A DNA stretch of 64,000 bases from Trissonchulus latispiculum (GCA_030248195.1 JASAND010025967.1:1-64000); one strand, 5' to 3'; positions 1-13,316 are shown, numbered from the stretch's first letter. Translations and numbers: made by a program. The notes: a model not told the origin generated them from the letters alone.

Positions 1-1906
1 ATTTCTTCATTTTTGCTTATTTTAATCGAAAAATGTGTGTTTTTCAAAAAATTTCAAATTTTTACTAATTTTGTGGCAAAATTTTCAATATTTTTAGGGT
101 GGGTTTTGTCAATTTTGGGTGGGTGGGGTCTGGGATTTGGTTATTTCCGGAAGGGGTCTGCCCTCCAAAATTCCGAGACTGGGTTCAACACTTTTCCATT
201 TAGGGGGAGGGGTTCTCCCCCAAGCCCCCCAACACCCCCCAAGTATAGGTGCCCCCTAAGTACTTTTGGCCACCCCAGCTCCCTCATCACATAAATTACC
301 TAAATTTTAAAAAAAAAGTTTTTTCCTCACTAAAAATTAGTTATCAAAATACAGAAACAGAAACAAACGAAATACGCACGTAATTTGGTTAGTAGTGAAA
401 ATAGAAGAAAACCACAAAAAGGAAATACGCACGTAAATTTATTTAGTTTTGAAAATAGAGGGAAAATTCCTTATAGGAATTGCGCATTTAAATTGGTTGG
501 TAAAATTGTTTTTCTTAGAACACGTTTAAGCATAGTTACAACAGCGTATGTGGAAAACTGACAGTTTATATAGATTTTTAACATTTTTGACAAATGTATT
601 TACCTTACCCCATTGATGGGGGGCGTCTTTTTTTATTTCTCATTCTCCCTACTCATTTTTGTCTAACATAAAACCCAGTTTATGTATATATGTTTATGTA
701 TACGTATATTGTTATGTATGTTAATATATATATATATATATATATTGTTATGTGTTTATATATACATATGTGTATGTATGTTTACATGTATACATGTATA
801 TATTAACATTTTTTGAGTGGGGTGGGTTGCCCCCCCCCCCACTTTTCGCTCCCCCTCCAATTTTTCGGCAAGCTCCCACCCAATTTTTTTGGGGGTCGCC
901 CAAAAGTGACTAAAAATTTTATGTTTTTGATGACAAAGTTTCAAAATTTTTACAATTTTTAGCTAATTTATGGACTTATAAGCTCATTTTAAGCTAAAAA
1001 ACAGCGATTTTTTTGCGGTTTTAGATTAAAAATGCTAATTTTTCGCTGAAAATTTCGGTATATTTTACGGTTGGCTCGTCCCCTCACTTTTTTCGGAACT
1101 GGGCCAATTTAGGGAATTTTTCTTGGGGAGTCTTTTTTTTTTTGGGGGGAGGGGGGAAAGAGGGCGAAAATTTTTCAAATTTTTTTTTTAAAAAATATGT
1201 TATACATTGTGCTATTTTTATAGTAATCGGCAAAAAATTTCGTTTTTAGCGCAAGAATAGTGCTCAAATAGGCAAAAATCTACCGAAAATATCCGGCGAA
1301 ACCGGAAAATTTTCGAAAATTTGTCCTTCTCAGCGATTTTTTCAGGGTGGAGAAGGGGGGGGGGGGGGGGGGGTTTTTGTTAGTACCAAAAGGGGTACCC
1401 ACTTTTGTTTGGGGGTTTGCGATTTTTTGGTGGGGTGTGGAAGATTTTTTTTGGGGGAGGGAAGGTTTTTTTGGGGGGGGTTTTTTTTCCCTACCTTTTC
1501 CCCCCCCCCCAACTAGAATAAGCCGTGCGGCGCCCCCCCCCCCACTTACCCATATCTTTTCCTCTTATTTTTGGTAACTTCCCTCTCCAATCATAGGTGT
1601 ACCTTGAGAAAACGTTGGGGGAGGGGTAGCCTAAATTATGATGCGTGGGGTCAGCTGTTTTGAGGTGGGGTGGGGTCCGGAAAAATCGAATATGGGAGGG
1701 GGGTAAAATTTGTTTGGTCAAAAATTTAGGAAAAAAATTCGCAAATTTGCTAGAGAAAGTTTTATTTACAACTAAAAATTAACAATATTTCTTCATTTTT
1801 GCTTATTTATTAGAAAAACGTGTGTGTTTTTGCAAAAAATTTCAAATTTTTACTAATTTTGTGGCAAAATTTTCAATATTTTTAGGGTGGGGTCAGTCAA
1901 TTTTAC
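1..1906 (-). repeat. U repeat, minus-oriented array (partial unit plus one near-full unit)
   Basis: This stretch is the reverse complement of the tandem units at 3621-8165. A unit boundary (a CTGTTTCTGTATTTTG block on the minus strand) falls near 345. It contains a TA-rich microsatellite at about 714-745, several G or C homopolymers (for example about 1357-1373) and conserved AT-rich blocks. The open frames here overlap homopolymers and microsatellites, recur in every unit and resemble no protein I know, so I treat the unit as non-coding. The copy ends at 1906, where the terminus of the large inverted repeat begins. Confidence 0.85.
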
Positions 1907-3536
1907 CAGTGTCGTTTAGCGGAAGGGGGGGGGCGTCCCCCTAAGTACTTTTGGCCACCCCACCTCCCTCATCACATAAATTACCTAAATTTTAAAAAAG
2001 TTTTTTCCTCACTAAAAAATTAGTTATCAAAATTAATAGAAACAGAAACAAACGAAATACGCACGTAATTTGGTTAGTAGTGAAAATAGAAGAAAAACCA
2101 CAAAAAGGAAATAGGCACGTAATTTATTTAGTTTTGAAAATAGAGGGAAAATCTCTTATAGGAATTGGTGCATTTAAATTGGTTGGTAAAATTGTTTTCT
2201 TAGAACACGTTTGGGCCTGGTTACAACAGCGTATGTGGAAAACTGACAGTTTATGCGTCTGGTCAAAACAACTTTGGCACACTGTGCCTTTAAACTACGC
2301 AGAATTTTGGTTCCGTTTGACTGCAAGAATTTAGCGTTTGAGTATAAAAACTAGCAATACGTAAAATTTTGCGTAGTAATGTTTACCTATACATTTTTCT
2401 CCTTGTGAATTTTTACTTTCATCTGTGCATTTAAGAAGATTTCTTACGGTAAAAGCAATTTCTACTGAATACTCAGAAAATAATCTACACGATTTTCCTT
2501 GCTTAAGAAATATTATATGGAGATATTGGAAATTATACGTAAACAGGAAATGGTGCCAGTTTAAATGAAATGGATATTCATAGAAAATTTGACGTGGACT
2601 CTGTCTATAAAACTGCTACATTCTAAAATTTTAGGAAATATTAAAACTAAAGACTGGGACAGTAGTGAACGTTCGCCTAAATTTATCGCCTGTGTGCAGT
2701 GTATATACTTTTCCCTATGCATCTATAAAAGTAAAGCATTATATAGACTGTGTGCTATAGATTTTTTAAGGGGTTTGTGTCTAGTAAAACTGAAATTGTA
2801 TACAAACAAATTTGTTGAGTCCAATGCCCATTCCAGTTCCCATCTGCTCTCCCGTAACGCCTGCAAATTTCTCCCTGAATGCTGGTTTGTTCATTAAAAT
2901 TCCTTGAATCCAGACTTCTGCTTAAATATAATTTTCCAGCGGACTTACAAATGAAACATTCTATATGTGGTTTAAGTTGGAAATACATATATTCCCACAC
3001 TGTCCAAAATTTAATTTGGTGAATTACGTTGTCCTCAGTTTCGAAACGAATGGATTCAAAATTTCAAATTTAGGAAGTTTAGACATAAGTGAATAGCATA
3101 CTGGCATTATGTAACCATGACGTTCACGTAAAAGCATGGTTTAATCTGATTCGATGGCATTAACACATTCTCTCAAGATAGCTGGAAATTTTAATGCTTC
3201 CATTTGTACTGGGACAAAATATGGAGCAACATTTTTATACCAGTTTTGCGGGCCAGTTCCAAAAAAATGCATAAATTTGTTGCAACACTTAGCTACTTCT
3301 GCAGGCCACTGGTTTTGTCAATTCAATTCCTAAAGTTAATATGTCCATTCTTTCAGCAACACAATTTTTAGGACAACTTAATTTAACGAATGAAAGTGAT
3401 TTGGAATATTAAATACTCAGAAGTGTGATAACGTTTAAATTTATACGTAAATTTTTTATTTTTTGTCAGAGCTTCTATTATTTTCGAAACAAGATAGGTA
3501 TAATATAAGAAGCAATTTGGCTTAGGTGGACTTTAA
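1907..3536 (+). repeat. Left arm of the ~1.6 kb inverted repeat
   Basis: Positions 1907-2253 are minus-oriented U-repeat sequence. From 2254 the arm reads TGCGTCTGGTC..., the end of transposon H1, and continues to 3536, where it matches the reverse complement of the sequence starting at 9452. The open frame at 2565-2897 also appears, reversed, in the right arm and resembles no known protein. I annotate it as repeat, not gene. Confidence 0.8.
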
Positions 3537-3620
3537 GGGTTTGAGTAACGAAAAATATGATACGAATATTTTGCAAAAAAGTTGTTTTGCTTATTGTTAG
3601 TCTGTTTAGGAGGTGAGTTC

Positions 3621-5407
3621 TGTTTCTGTATTTTGATAACTAATTTTTTAGTGAGGAAAAAAACTTTTTAAAATTTAGGTAATTTATGTGATGAGGGAGC
3701 TGGGGTGGAAGCCTACAGTACTTAGGGGTCACCTATGCTTGGGGGGTGTTGGGGGGCTTGGAGGAGAACCCCTCCCCCTAAATGGAAAAGTGTTGAATCC
3801 AGTCTCGGAATTTTGGAGGCAGACCCCTCCCAGAAATAACCAAATCCCAGACCCCACCCACCCAAAATTGACTGACCCCACCCTAAAAATATTGAAAATT
3901 TTGCCACAAAATTAGTAAAAATTTGAAATTTTTTCCAAAAACACACACGTTTTTCGAATAAATAAGCAAAAATGAAGAAATATTGTTAATTTTTAGTTGT
4001 AAATAATACTTCTCTAGCAAATTTGCGAATTTTTTTCCTACATTTTTGACCAAACAAATTTTACCCCCCTCCCATATTCGATTTTTCCGGACCCCACCCC
4101 ACCTCAAAACAGCTGACCCCACGCATCATAATTTAGGCTACCCCCTCCCCCAACGTTTTCTCAAGGTACACCTATGTTTGGAGAGGGGAGTTACCAAAAA
4201 TAAGCGGAAAAGATATGAGGAAGTGGAGGGGGGGGGGCGCCGCACGGCTTATTCTAGTTGGGGGGGGGAAAGTCGGGGGAGACACCCCCCCCCCCCAAAA
4301 AAACCTTCCCCTCCCAAAAAAAATCTTCCACACCCCACCAAAAAAATCGCCCCCCCCAAACAAAAGTGGGTACCCCTTTTGGTACTAACTTTTACCCTGA
4401 AAAAATCGCTATAACTTTTACCCTGAAAAAATCGCTCAGAAGGAAAAATTTTCAAAAATTTTCCGGTTTCGCCGGAGATTTTCAGTAGATTTTTGCCTAT
4501 TTGAGCACTATTCTTGCGCTAAAAACGAAATTTTTTGCCGATTACTATAAAAATAGCACAATGTATAACATATTTTTTAAAAAAATTTTGAAAAATTTTC
4601 GCCCTCTCTCCCCCCCCCTCCCCCCCACAAAAAAAGACTCCCCAAGAAAAATTCCCTAGAATTAGCCCAGTTCCGAAAAGTGAGGGGACGTGCCAACCGT
4701 AAAATATACCGAAATTTTTAGCGAAAAATTAGCATTTTTAATCTAAAACCGCAAAAAAATCGCTGTTTTTTAGCTTAAAATGAGCTTATAAGTCCATAAA
4801 TTAGCTAAAAATTGTAAAAATTTTTGAAACTTTGTCCTCAAAAACATAAAATTTTTAGTCACTTTTGGGCGACCCCCAAAAAAATTGGGTGGGAGCTTGC
4901 CGAAAAGTGGAGGGGGGAGCGAAAAGTGGGGGGGGGGGCGGCTCCCCACCCCCACTCAAAAAATGTTAATATATACATGTATACATGTAAACATACATAA
5001 ACATATGTATATATATACACATAACAATATATATATATATATTAACATACATAAAAATATACGTATACATACACATATATACATAAACTGGGTTTATATT
5101 AGACAAAAATGAGTAGGGAGAGGGAGAAATAAAAAAAGACGCCCCCCCCCCCAATGGGGTAAGGTAAATACATTTGTCAAAAATGTTAAAAATCTATATA
5201 AACTGTCAGTTTTCCACATACGCTGTTGTAACTATGCTTAAACGTGTTCTAAGAAAACAATTTTACCAACCAATTTAAATGCGCAATTCCTATAAGAGAT
5301 TTTCCCTCTATTTTCAAAACTAAATAAATTTACGTGCGTATTTCCTTTTTGTGGTTTTTCTTCTATTTTCACTACTAACCAAATTACGTGCGTATTTCGT
5401 TTGTTTC
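3621..5407 (+). repeat. U repeat unit 1
   Basis: First of three plus-oriented tandem units of about 1.75 kb, each starting at a CTGTTTCTGTATTTTG block (3621, 5408, 7151). The order in each unit is: a GGGG-rich block with an inverted AACCCCTCCCC stretch, an AT-rich stretch, a C/G homopolymer block, a TAGCTTAAAATGAGC block, a TA/CA microsatellite, and a TTACGTGCGTATTTC block. The same short open frames recur in each unit in several frames, which argues for DNA repeats rather than genes. Confidence 0.85.
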
Positions 5408-7150
5408 TGTTTCTGTATTTTGATAACTAATTTTTTAGTGAGGAAAAAACTTTTTAAAATTTAGGTAATTTATGTGATGAGGGAGCTGGGGTGGCCAAAA
5501 GTACTTAGGGGTCACCTATACTTGGGGGGTGTTGGGGGGCTTGGAGGAGAACCCCTCCCCCTAAATGGAAAAGTGTTGAACCCAGTCTCGGAATTTTGGA
5601 GGCAGACCCCTTCCGGAAATAACCAAATCCCAGACCCCACCCACCCAAAATTGACTGACCCCACCCTAAAAATATTGAAAATTTTGCCACAAAATTAGTA
5701 AAAATTTGAAATTTTTTGCAAAAACACACACGTTTTTCTAATAAATAAGCAAAAATGAAGAAATATTGTTAATTTTTAGTTGTAAATAAAACTTCTCTAG
5801 CAAATTTGCGAATTTTTTTCCTAAATTTTTGACCAAACAAATTTTACCCCCCTCCCATATTCGATTTTTCCGGACCCCACCCCACCTCAAAACAGCTGAC
5901 CCCACGCATCATAATTTAGGCTACCCCCTCCCCCAACGTTTTCTCAAGGTACACCTATGATTGGAGAGGGAAGTTACCAAAAATAAGAGGAAAAGATATG
6001 GGTAAGTGGGGGGGGGGGCGCCGCACGGCTTATTCTAGTTGGGGGGGGGGGAAAAGGTAGGGCCCCCCCCCCCAAAAAAAAACCTTCCCTCCCCAAAAAA
6101 ATCTTCCACACCCCACCAAAAAAATCGCCCCCCCCCCAAACAAAAGTGGGTACCCCTTTTGGTACTAACTTTTACCCTGAAAAAATCGCTGAGAAGGACA
6201 AATTTTCAAAAATTTTCCGGTTTCGCCGGATATTTTCAGTAGATTTTTGCCTATTTGAGCACTATTCTTGCGCTAAAAACGAAATTTTTTGCCGATTACT
6301 ATAAAAATAGCACAATGTATAACATATTTTTTAAAAAAAATTTGAAAAATTTTCGCCCTCTTTCCCCCCCCCTCCCCCCCCAAAAAAAAAGACTCCCCAA
6401 GAAAAATTCCCTAGAATTAGCCCAGTTCCGAAAAGTGAGGGGACGAGCCAACCGTAAAATATACCGAAATTTTTAGCGAAAAATTAGCATTTTTAATCTA
6501 AAACCGCAAAAAAATCGCTGTTTTTTAGCTTAAAATGAGCTTATAAGTCCATAAATTAGCTAAAAATTGTAAAAATTTTTGAAACTTTGTCATCAAAAAC
6601 ATAAAATTTTTAGTCACTTTTGGGCGACCCCCAAAAAAATTGGGTGGGAGCTTGCCGAAAAGTGGAGGGGGGAGCGAAAAGTGGGGGGGGCCCCACCCCC
6701 ACTCAAAAAATGTTAATATATACATGTATACATGTAAACATACATACACATATGTATATATACACATAACAATATATATATATATATATATTAACATACA
6801 TAACAATATACGTATACATAAACATATATACATAAACTGGGTTTATGTTAGACAAAAATGAGTAGGGAGAGGGAGAAATAAAAAAGACGCCCCCCCAATG
6901 GGGTAAGGTAAATACATTTGTCAAAAATGTTAAAAATCTATATAAACTGTCAGTTTTCCACATACGCTGTTGTAACTATGCTTAAACGTGTTCTAAGAAA
7001 ACAATTTTACCAACCAATTTAAATGCGCAATTCCTATAAGAGATTTTCCCTCTATTTTCAAAACTAAATAAATTACGTGCGTATTTCCTTTTTGTGGTTT
7101 TTCTTCTATTTTCACTACTAACCAAATTACGTGCGTATTTCGTTTGTTTC
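5408..7150 (+). repeat. U repeat unit 2
   Basis: A near-identical, complete copy following unit 1 head to tail with a period of about 1743 bp. Homopolymer and TA-microsatellite lengths are the main differences from unit 1. Confidence 0.85.
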
Positions 7151-7973
7151 TGTTTCTGTATTTTGATAACTAATTTTTTAGTGAGGAAAAAACTTTTTAA
7201 AATTTAGGTAATTTATGTGATGAGGGAGCTGGGGTGGCCAAAAGTACTTAGGGGGCACCTATACTTGGGGGGTGTTGGGGGGCTTGGAGGAGAACCCCTC
7301 CCCCTAAATGGAAAAGTGTTGAACCCAGTCTCGGAATTTTGGAGGCAGACCCCTTCCGGAAATAACCAAATCCCAGACCCCACCCACCCAAAATTGACTG
7401 ACCCCACCCTAAAAATATTGAAAATTTTGCCACAAAATTAGTAAAAATTTGAAATTTTTTTGAAAAACACACACGTTTTTCGATTAAATAAGCAAAAATG
7501 AAGAAATATTGTTAATAGCACAATGTATAATATATTTTTTAAAAAAATTTTGAAAAATTTTCGCCCTCTCCCCCCCCCTCCCAAAAAAAAGACTCCCCAA
7601 GAAAAATTCCCTAGAATTAGCCCAGTTCCGAAAAGTGAGGGGACGAGCCAACCGTAAAATATAACGAAATGTTTAGCGAAAAATTAGCATTTTTAATCTA
7701 AAACCGCAAAAAAATCGCTGTTTTTTAGCTTAAAATGAGCTTATAAGTCCATAAATTAGCTAAAAATTGTAAAAATTTTTGAAACTTTGTCCTCAAACAC
7801 ATAAAATTTTTAGTCACTTTTGGGCGACCCCCAAAAAAATTGGGTGGGAGCTTGCCGAAAAGTGGAGGGGGGAGCGAAAAGTGGGGGGGTGGCTCCCCAC
7901 CCCCACTCAAAAAATGTTAATATATACATGTATACATGTAAACATACATAAACATATGTATATATATACACAT

Positions 7974-8012
<39 letters not shown>

Positions 8013-8165
8013 CATACATAACAATATACGTATACATAAACATATATACATAAACTGGGTTTATGTTAGACAAAAATGAGTAGGGAGAGGGAGAAATAAA
8101 AAAGACGCCCCCCCCCAATGGGGTAAGGTAAATACATTTGTCAAAAATGTTAAAAATCTATATAA
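7151..8165 (+). repeat. U repeat unit 3, internally deleted and split by H1
   Basis: Identical in order to units 1 and 2, except that about 750 bp is missing at about 7516, where the AAGAAATATTGTTAAT block runs straight into TAGCACAATGTATAA. The unit is then interrupted after ...CTATATAA at 8165 by transposon H1 and resumes at 10720 as TAAACTGTCAG. Units 1 and 2 give the uninterrupted sequence, so the insertion site can be read directly. Confidence 0.85.
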
Positions 8166-10719
8166 TGCGTCTGTCAAAACAACTTTGGCACACTGTGCCT
8201 TGAAACTACGCAAACTTACCTTATTTTTAGAAAACTCTAAGAATAAATTTTCAGTTTTACGCAAAATTGAAAGTTTACATCAAAATTTGTGCAAATAAAA
8301 ACCTATCAGTTCTAAGTTATCGTGGAAAATATTTGCTTATACGTGAAAGCTACTTTTTCTAAAGATTTATACGTCAATGTAGAAAGCAGGCTCTAATAAG
8401 AGTAGAATTATTTTTCCTTTCACTTATTCACGTACTTTTCAAAAATTATACGTAGAAGCAAAACATGAACCAGAAAGTGAAATATTTACGTAGTGTTTCC
8501 TGCTTGTGTGTATACAAGTTTTTACGCAGAAATGAGAAGCTGTGATGACCGCTATATCATTCATAATGACAATATAAATATTCCACAGTGTGTAAGGTGT
8601 TAGTTTTTATGTGTATACGCAAGCCGCGGCCATGTACAGCTGTGATAGCGCTGCATTCGAAATTCCTGAGAGTGCGCTATTCTGTGCTGTTTAATGCTGA
8701 AATGCTTTTAAATATGTCATACTGTTTTCAGGAAATAGAGGCCACCGAACATAAAGGACTGATTACTGACATTTAGTTATTTGCAGACTTTTGAGGTTTT
8801 CTTTAAAATATATCTTTCGCAACATTTATGGCTGAACCATGACATTCCTCCCTCAAAATTCAAGTAAAATTCACGTAAATATATATAGGGACAGTCTTTC
8901 ATAAAGAAGACTCTGTAGTATAGTGCCTAGACGAAAAAGTAGCAACTGTCGTATGCAAGGTGTCTGCCTAGTCTGTATTAAGAAACGGAGCAAACAATAA
9001 GTTATTTGGGGGGGCGGACAAGGTTTACAAAATCTACCACATCGGATATGTTAAATTTTAATTTATTTCTTTCATCCTTTCTTCTTATTTCAGTTGTCGT
9101 AGTTTGATTAGACAACTGTCTATAAATCTAAAATTTTCATCAAGTTTTAGATAAGCTAATGGAAAAACTATGCACATGTTATAAACACAAAGAGCAAATG
9201 TCGATTTGAAGTTTTCTAAAATCTCAGAAACTGAAGACTCATTTCAGCAGTCCCTTGTAAACAATTGACTGCGTTGATAACCTTGAATATGCAGCTGTTT
9301 AGAGGTTAAGCAAAGATAATATCAAGTTCCAATATTTTTGCGTTTAATATAGATATGTTCGCTAGTATATAGTGGCATGTATACTATAGTAGTTAGTTGC
9401 TACTTGAGTAAATTCTGAATGGCCTTCAAATAACAGACCAGTGTTCAGCATTTAAAGTCCACCTAAGCCAAATTGCTTCTTATATTATACCTATCTTGTT
9501 TCGAAAATAATAGAAGCTCTGACAAAGCAGAGAAATTTTACGTATAAATTTAAACGTTATCACACTTCTGAGTATTTAATATTCCAAATCACTTTCATTC
9601 GTTAAATTAAGTTGTCCTAAAAATTGTGTTGCTGAAAGAATGGACATATTAACTTTAGGAATTGAATTGACAAAACCAGTGGCCTGCAGAAGTAGCTAAG
9701 TGTTGCAACAAATTTATGCATTTTTTTGGAACTGGCCGCAAAACTGGTATAAAAATGTTGCTCCATATTTTGTCCCAGTACAAATGGAAGCATTAAAATT
9801 TCCAGCTATCTTGAGGAATGTGTTAATGCCATCGAATCAGATTAAACCATGCTTTTACGTGAACGTCATGGTTACATAATGCCAGTATGCTATTCACTTA
9901 TGTCTAAACTTCCTAAATTTGAAATTTTGAATCCATTCGTTTCGAAACTGAGGACAACGTAATTCACATTAAATTTTGGACAGTGTGGGTATATGTATTT
10001 CCAACTTAAACCACATATAGAATGTTTCATTTGTAAGTCCGCTGGAAAATTATATTTAAGCAGAAGTCTGGATTCAAGGAATTTTAATGAACAAACCAGC
10101 ATTCAGGGAGGATTTGCAGGCGTTACGGGAGAGCAGATGGGAGCTGGAATGGGCATTGGACTCAACAAATTTGTTTGTATACAATTTCAGTTTTACTAGA
10201 CACAAACCCCTTAAAAATCTATAGCACACAGTCTATATAATGCTTTACTTTTATAGATGCATAGGGAAAAGTATATACACTGCACACAGGCGATAAATTT
10301 AGGCGAACGTTCACTACTGTCCCAGTCTTTAGTTTTAATATTTCCGCGAATTTTAGAATGTAGCAGTTTTATAGACAGAGTCCACGTCAAATTTTCTATG
10401 AATATCCATTTCATTTAAACTGGCACCATTTCCTGTTTACGTATAATTTCCAATATCTCCATATAATATTTCTTAAACAGAGAAAATCGTGTAGATTATT
10501 TTCTGAGTATTCGTAGAAATTGCTTTTACCGTAGAAATCTTCTTAAATGCACAGATGAAAGTAAATTCTAAGGAGAAAAATGTATAGGTAAACATTACTA
10601 CGCAAAATTTTACGTATTGCTAGTTTTTATACTCAAACGCTAAATTCTTGCAGTCAAACGGAACCAAAATTCTGCGTAGTTTAAAGGCACAGTGTGCCAA
10701 AGTTGTTTTGACAGACGCA
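8166..10719. mobile_element. H1: TIR transposon with TAA target duplication
   Basis: The element begins TGCGTCTGTCAAAACAACTT and ends with the reverse complement. The terminal inverted repeats extend about 48 bp with one or two mismatches. It is flanked by TAA on both sides (8163-8165 and 10720-10722), and the empty site ...CTATATAAACTG is present in the neighbouring U units. No transposase frame is visible in its 2.55 kb, so it looks non-autonomous. A 3-bp TWA duplication is typical of PIF/Harbinger elements, so that superfamily is my best guess. The right half (from 9452) is duplicated in inverted orientation at 2254-3536. I recognise nothing in 8213-9451. Confidence 0.85.
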
Positions 10720-11061
10720 TAAACTGTCAGTTTTCCACATACGCTGTTGTAACTATGCTTAAACGTGTTCTAAGAAAACAATTTTACCAACCAATTTAAA
10801 TGCGCAATTCCTATAAGAGATTTTCCCTCTATTTTCAAAACTAAATAAATTACGTGCGTATTTCCTTTTTGTGGTTTTTCTTCTATTTTCACTACTAACC
10901 AAATTACGTGCGTATTTCGTTTGTTTCTGTTTCTGTATTTTGATAACTAATTTTTTAGTGAGGAAAAAACTTTTTAAAATTTAGGTAATTTATGTGATGA
11001 GGGAGGTGGGGTGGCCAAAAGTACTTAGGGGGACGCCCCCCCCTTCCGCTAAACGACACTG
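9452..11061 (-). repeat. Right arm of the ~1.6 kb inverted repeat
   Basis: Reverse complement of 1907-3536. It covers the right half of H1 (9452-10719) and the end of U unit 3 plus the start of a fourth unit (10720-11061). The fourth unit departs from the others after GTACTTAGGGGG and finishes with the CAGTG-type terminus. Confidence 0.8.
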
Positions 11062-11310
<249 letters not shown>

Positions 11311-11329
11311 AAATATATATAGTGGCATT

Positions 11330-11660
11330 TTGTTATGGTTGTGAGGGGGGGGGGGGTTGGGGGGGGGGTTGGTTGGGAAAGACTTTACGAAAGCTTGGGG
11401 GGAGGGATGGGAATGAAAGTTCACGGTATGAAATACCAAAATTTTTAGCGAAAAGTTTGGAGTTGTTTGGTAAAACATATGTATTTTTAAGCTTAAAATT
11501 AACTAAAAAACACATTAAATAAGAAAATTTTTGAAAATATGACCACGAAAAAACACCCAAATTTTGGATACTTCTGCACAATCCCTAAAAAAAAGGGGGG
11601 GTCTGCCGAAAAGAGGGGGGGGCGCAGGTAAGGAGGTGCTTTGGGTTCCCCTACACACCC
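11330..11660 (+). repeat. Diverged copy of part of the U repeat
   Basis: It has the same order of blocks as units 1-3, but strongly diverged: G-tracts, then ATACCAAAATTTTTAGCGAAAA (compare ATACCGAAATTTTTAGCGAA), a TAAGCTTAAAATTAACT block, AAATTTTTGAAAATATGACC, and GGTCTGCCGAAAAGAGGGG. The stretch from 11660 to 12060 holds nothing I recognise. Confidence 0.6.
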
Positions 11661-12062
11661 ACTAAAAAATGCCAGTATAAAAAATGAAGAGGCAATTGGA
11701 TAAGGCGGTGGATAGGAAGGAAAAATTAGAAACGACCATATGAGAATAATTAAAAACAAAACTAAAAGTATCCTCTAAAATAAATCCAGGTTAAACACAA
11801 AAGAACAAACATTAAAACTCAAACTAGTTAGATACTAATTATAGTAAATATGTTTTTATTGTAGTCTCGACAATGACATAATAAGAAACACAAAAAATTT
11901 TTAATAATAGAAAGGAAATTCAGTCTTTTTATGTCAAAAACACATGCATTTCGCGTGGGCAAAAAAATTTCACTCTCATTATTTCAAAAGGAACTAATCT
12001 TATATCAGCGGGATCCAGGACCTCCCACCAGTCACCCCTACTACTGAAGTTACGGTAGTGGA

Positions 12063-12225
12063 TTATATATATATATATGTATATATATACATACATATAT
12101 ATATGTGTGTGTGTATGTGTGTGTGTGTGTGTGTGTGTGGACACACACATATATATACATACATATACAAATATATAAATATTTATTTTTATTAGCTTCA
12201 CTATGGACCGAGCAGAGGAGCTGCT
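12063..12225 (+). repeat. Left arm of an inverted duplication around the primase frame
   Basis: TA/TG microsatellite followed by a TTTTTATTAGCTTCACT block and the first codons of the primase frame. The same sequence occurs reversed at about 13578-13740, including the block around the start codon (ACCGAGCAGAG against CTCTGCTCGGT). The stem is about 130 bp with few mismatches and the loop is about 1.35 kb. Confidence 0.8.
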
Positions 12226-13316
12226 TCTATTTGCTGATATCGTGGAAAAACATTGCGATTGCAGTAACGGAGATAAAGTTTTCAAAATTTACTACAAACT
12301 AAGAGATCTTCGAAGTGATATATCGACATATCAGCATCGTTGTCATTTAATCATTTTATCGTGCCAGTATTCTCCCGTCTCTGGCAGAAGATTTTTCATC
12401 CTGTCCAATCCTACTCATTTCTACCATGTTTATGCACGTCTGCAGCCTAAACAACGAACATTTTATGAAGTTTTGCCTATTAGTCGTCCTTCACGACTGT
12501 ATTTTGACTTTGATGGAGAGGGCAATCCAGATTGGCAACAGACTTTTTATCGTAGCCAATCAATTTTCATGGTATTTAGCCAGAAACTGTCCCACCAACT
12601 GCCCTACTGAGGATTATGTTCTGCTTTGTTCATCGCAAAACAACAAATGCAGTTACCATATAATATTTCCTTCTCATGTTTTGTTTTCTGATATTTCTCG
12701 TGTGAATGATTATATTCATGCTTATCAACACAAGCTTCAATCAGAACTGCATATCTGGGATGAATCTGTCTATGTGCCAAATCAGAACTTTCGTTTAGTT
12801 GGCTCAACTAAGTGTGGTCAATCACGCTATCTTTCATTCCCAGATGATTCCAGATTGACCTTAGGTAATTTCCTTAAATCTCTTGTTGGAGATTATAGTT
12901 GCTTTTGTGAACTGAATGGCAAAGTTGTTGTTCAGTCTATAGAGAACAACGAATTCAACTATGGTCGACCGAATCTCACAAAGCTTGCTAATTGTGAAGC
13001 CAACATGTTGCCTATTGCTGTTCCCAATGCGTCTACGTACGTTCATCCTCAACAGGCTGGAAACTTGCTGAATCCATCTCAGATAAATCATCATCTGTTG
13101 AATGCTATTAATCGCGTTAGTGGTAATCAGGCTATGAACGAGATCCGTCAATACAATGATCTTATAGCTGTATTTTTCTCTCCGTCGTCGACTTCTCCGT
13201 CTCGATCTTCTGTCTCCAACACATATATGTTAGTGAATCAACGATCAGGAATGTATCAATGGAGGAGAAGAGATTTGCAATATGCCTATCCAATTTCTAA
13301 TTGGGAAAAATTCTAA
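12203..13316 (+). pseudogene. AEP/PrimPol-type primase-polymerase, frameshifted
   Basis: Two overlapping frames make one primase-like protein. The first (12203-12610) carries the hydrophobic-D-x-D metal motif LYFDFD (codons 12497-12514). The second (open to the TAA at 13314-13316) carries the s-x-H motif SYHIIF (His codon at 12657) and a QNFRLVGSTKCG block like the third motif of eukaryotic PrimPol. These motifs in this order define archaeo-eukaryotic primases. The frame must change between about 12515 and 12610. No intron of normal size fits there, so it is a frameshift in the genome or an assembly indel. A zinc-finger region like that of full-length PrimPol is not seen. GTGAGA follows the stop directly and could be a splice donor, but its phase does not match the transposase exon. 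The frame sits inside an inverted duplication, upstream of the transposase, and may be the replication-related part of the same element. Function is inferred from motifs only. Confidence 0.7.

Larger units (their letters stand above)
1907..11061. mobile_element. Large inverted-repeat element with CAGTG ends
   Basis: The left end reads CAGTGTCGTTTAGCGGAAGG at 1907 and the right end is its exact reverse complement, finishing at 11061. Both ends continue inward as long inverted arms (1907-3536 and 9452-11061, about 1.6 kb each). The arms are nearly identical and contain the end of a U repeat plus the right half of transposon H1. Between them lie three tandem U units and the left half of H1. CAGTG-type ends recall hAT elements, but I see no matching 8-bp flanking duplication (left flank ends ...attttac, right flank begins ataaacac), and no transposase is inside. 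An inverted segmental duplication of a non-autonomous element is the alternative. Confidence 0.6.

Noticed and set aside
2565..2897. 110-codon frame repeated in reverse at the right arm
   Set aside because: Located in a non-autonomous transposon half with no motif. Its repetition reflects the inverted arms.
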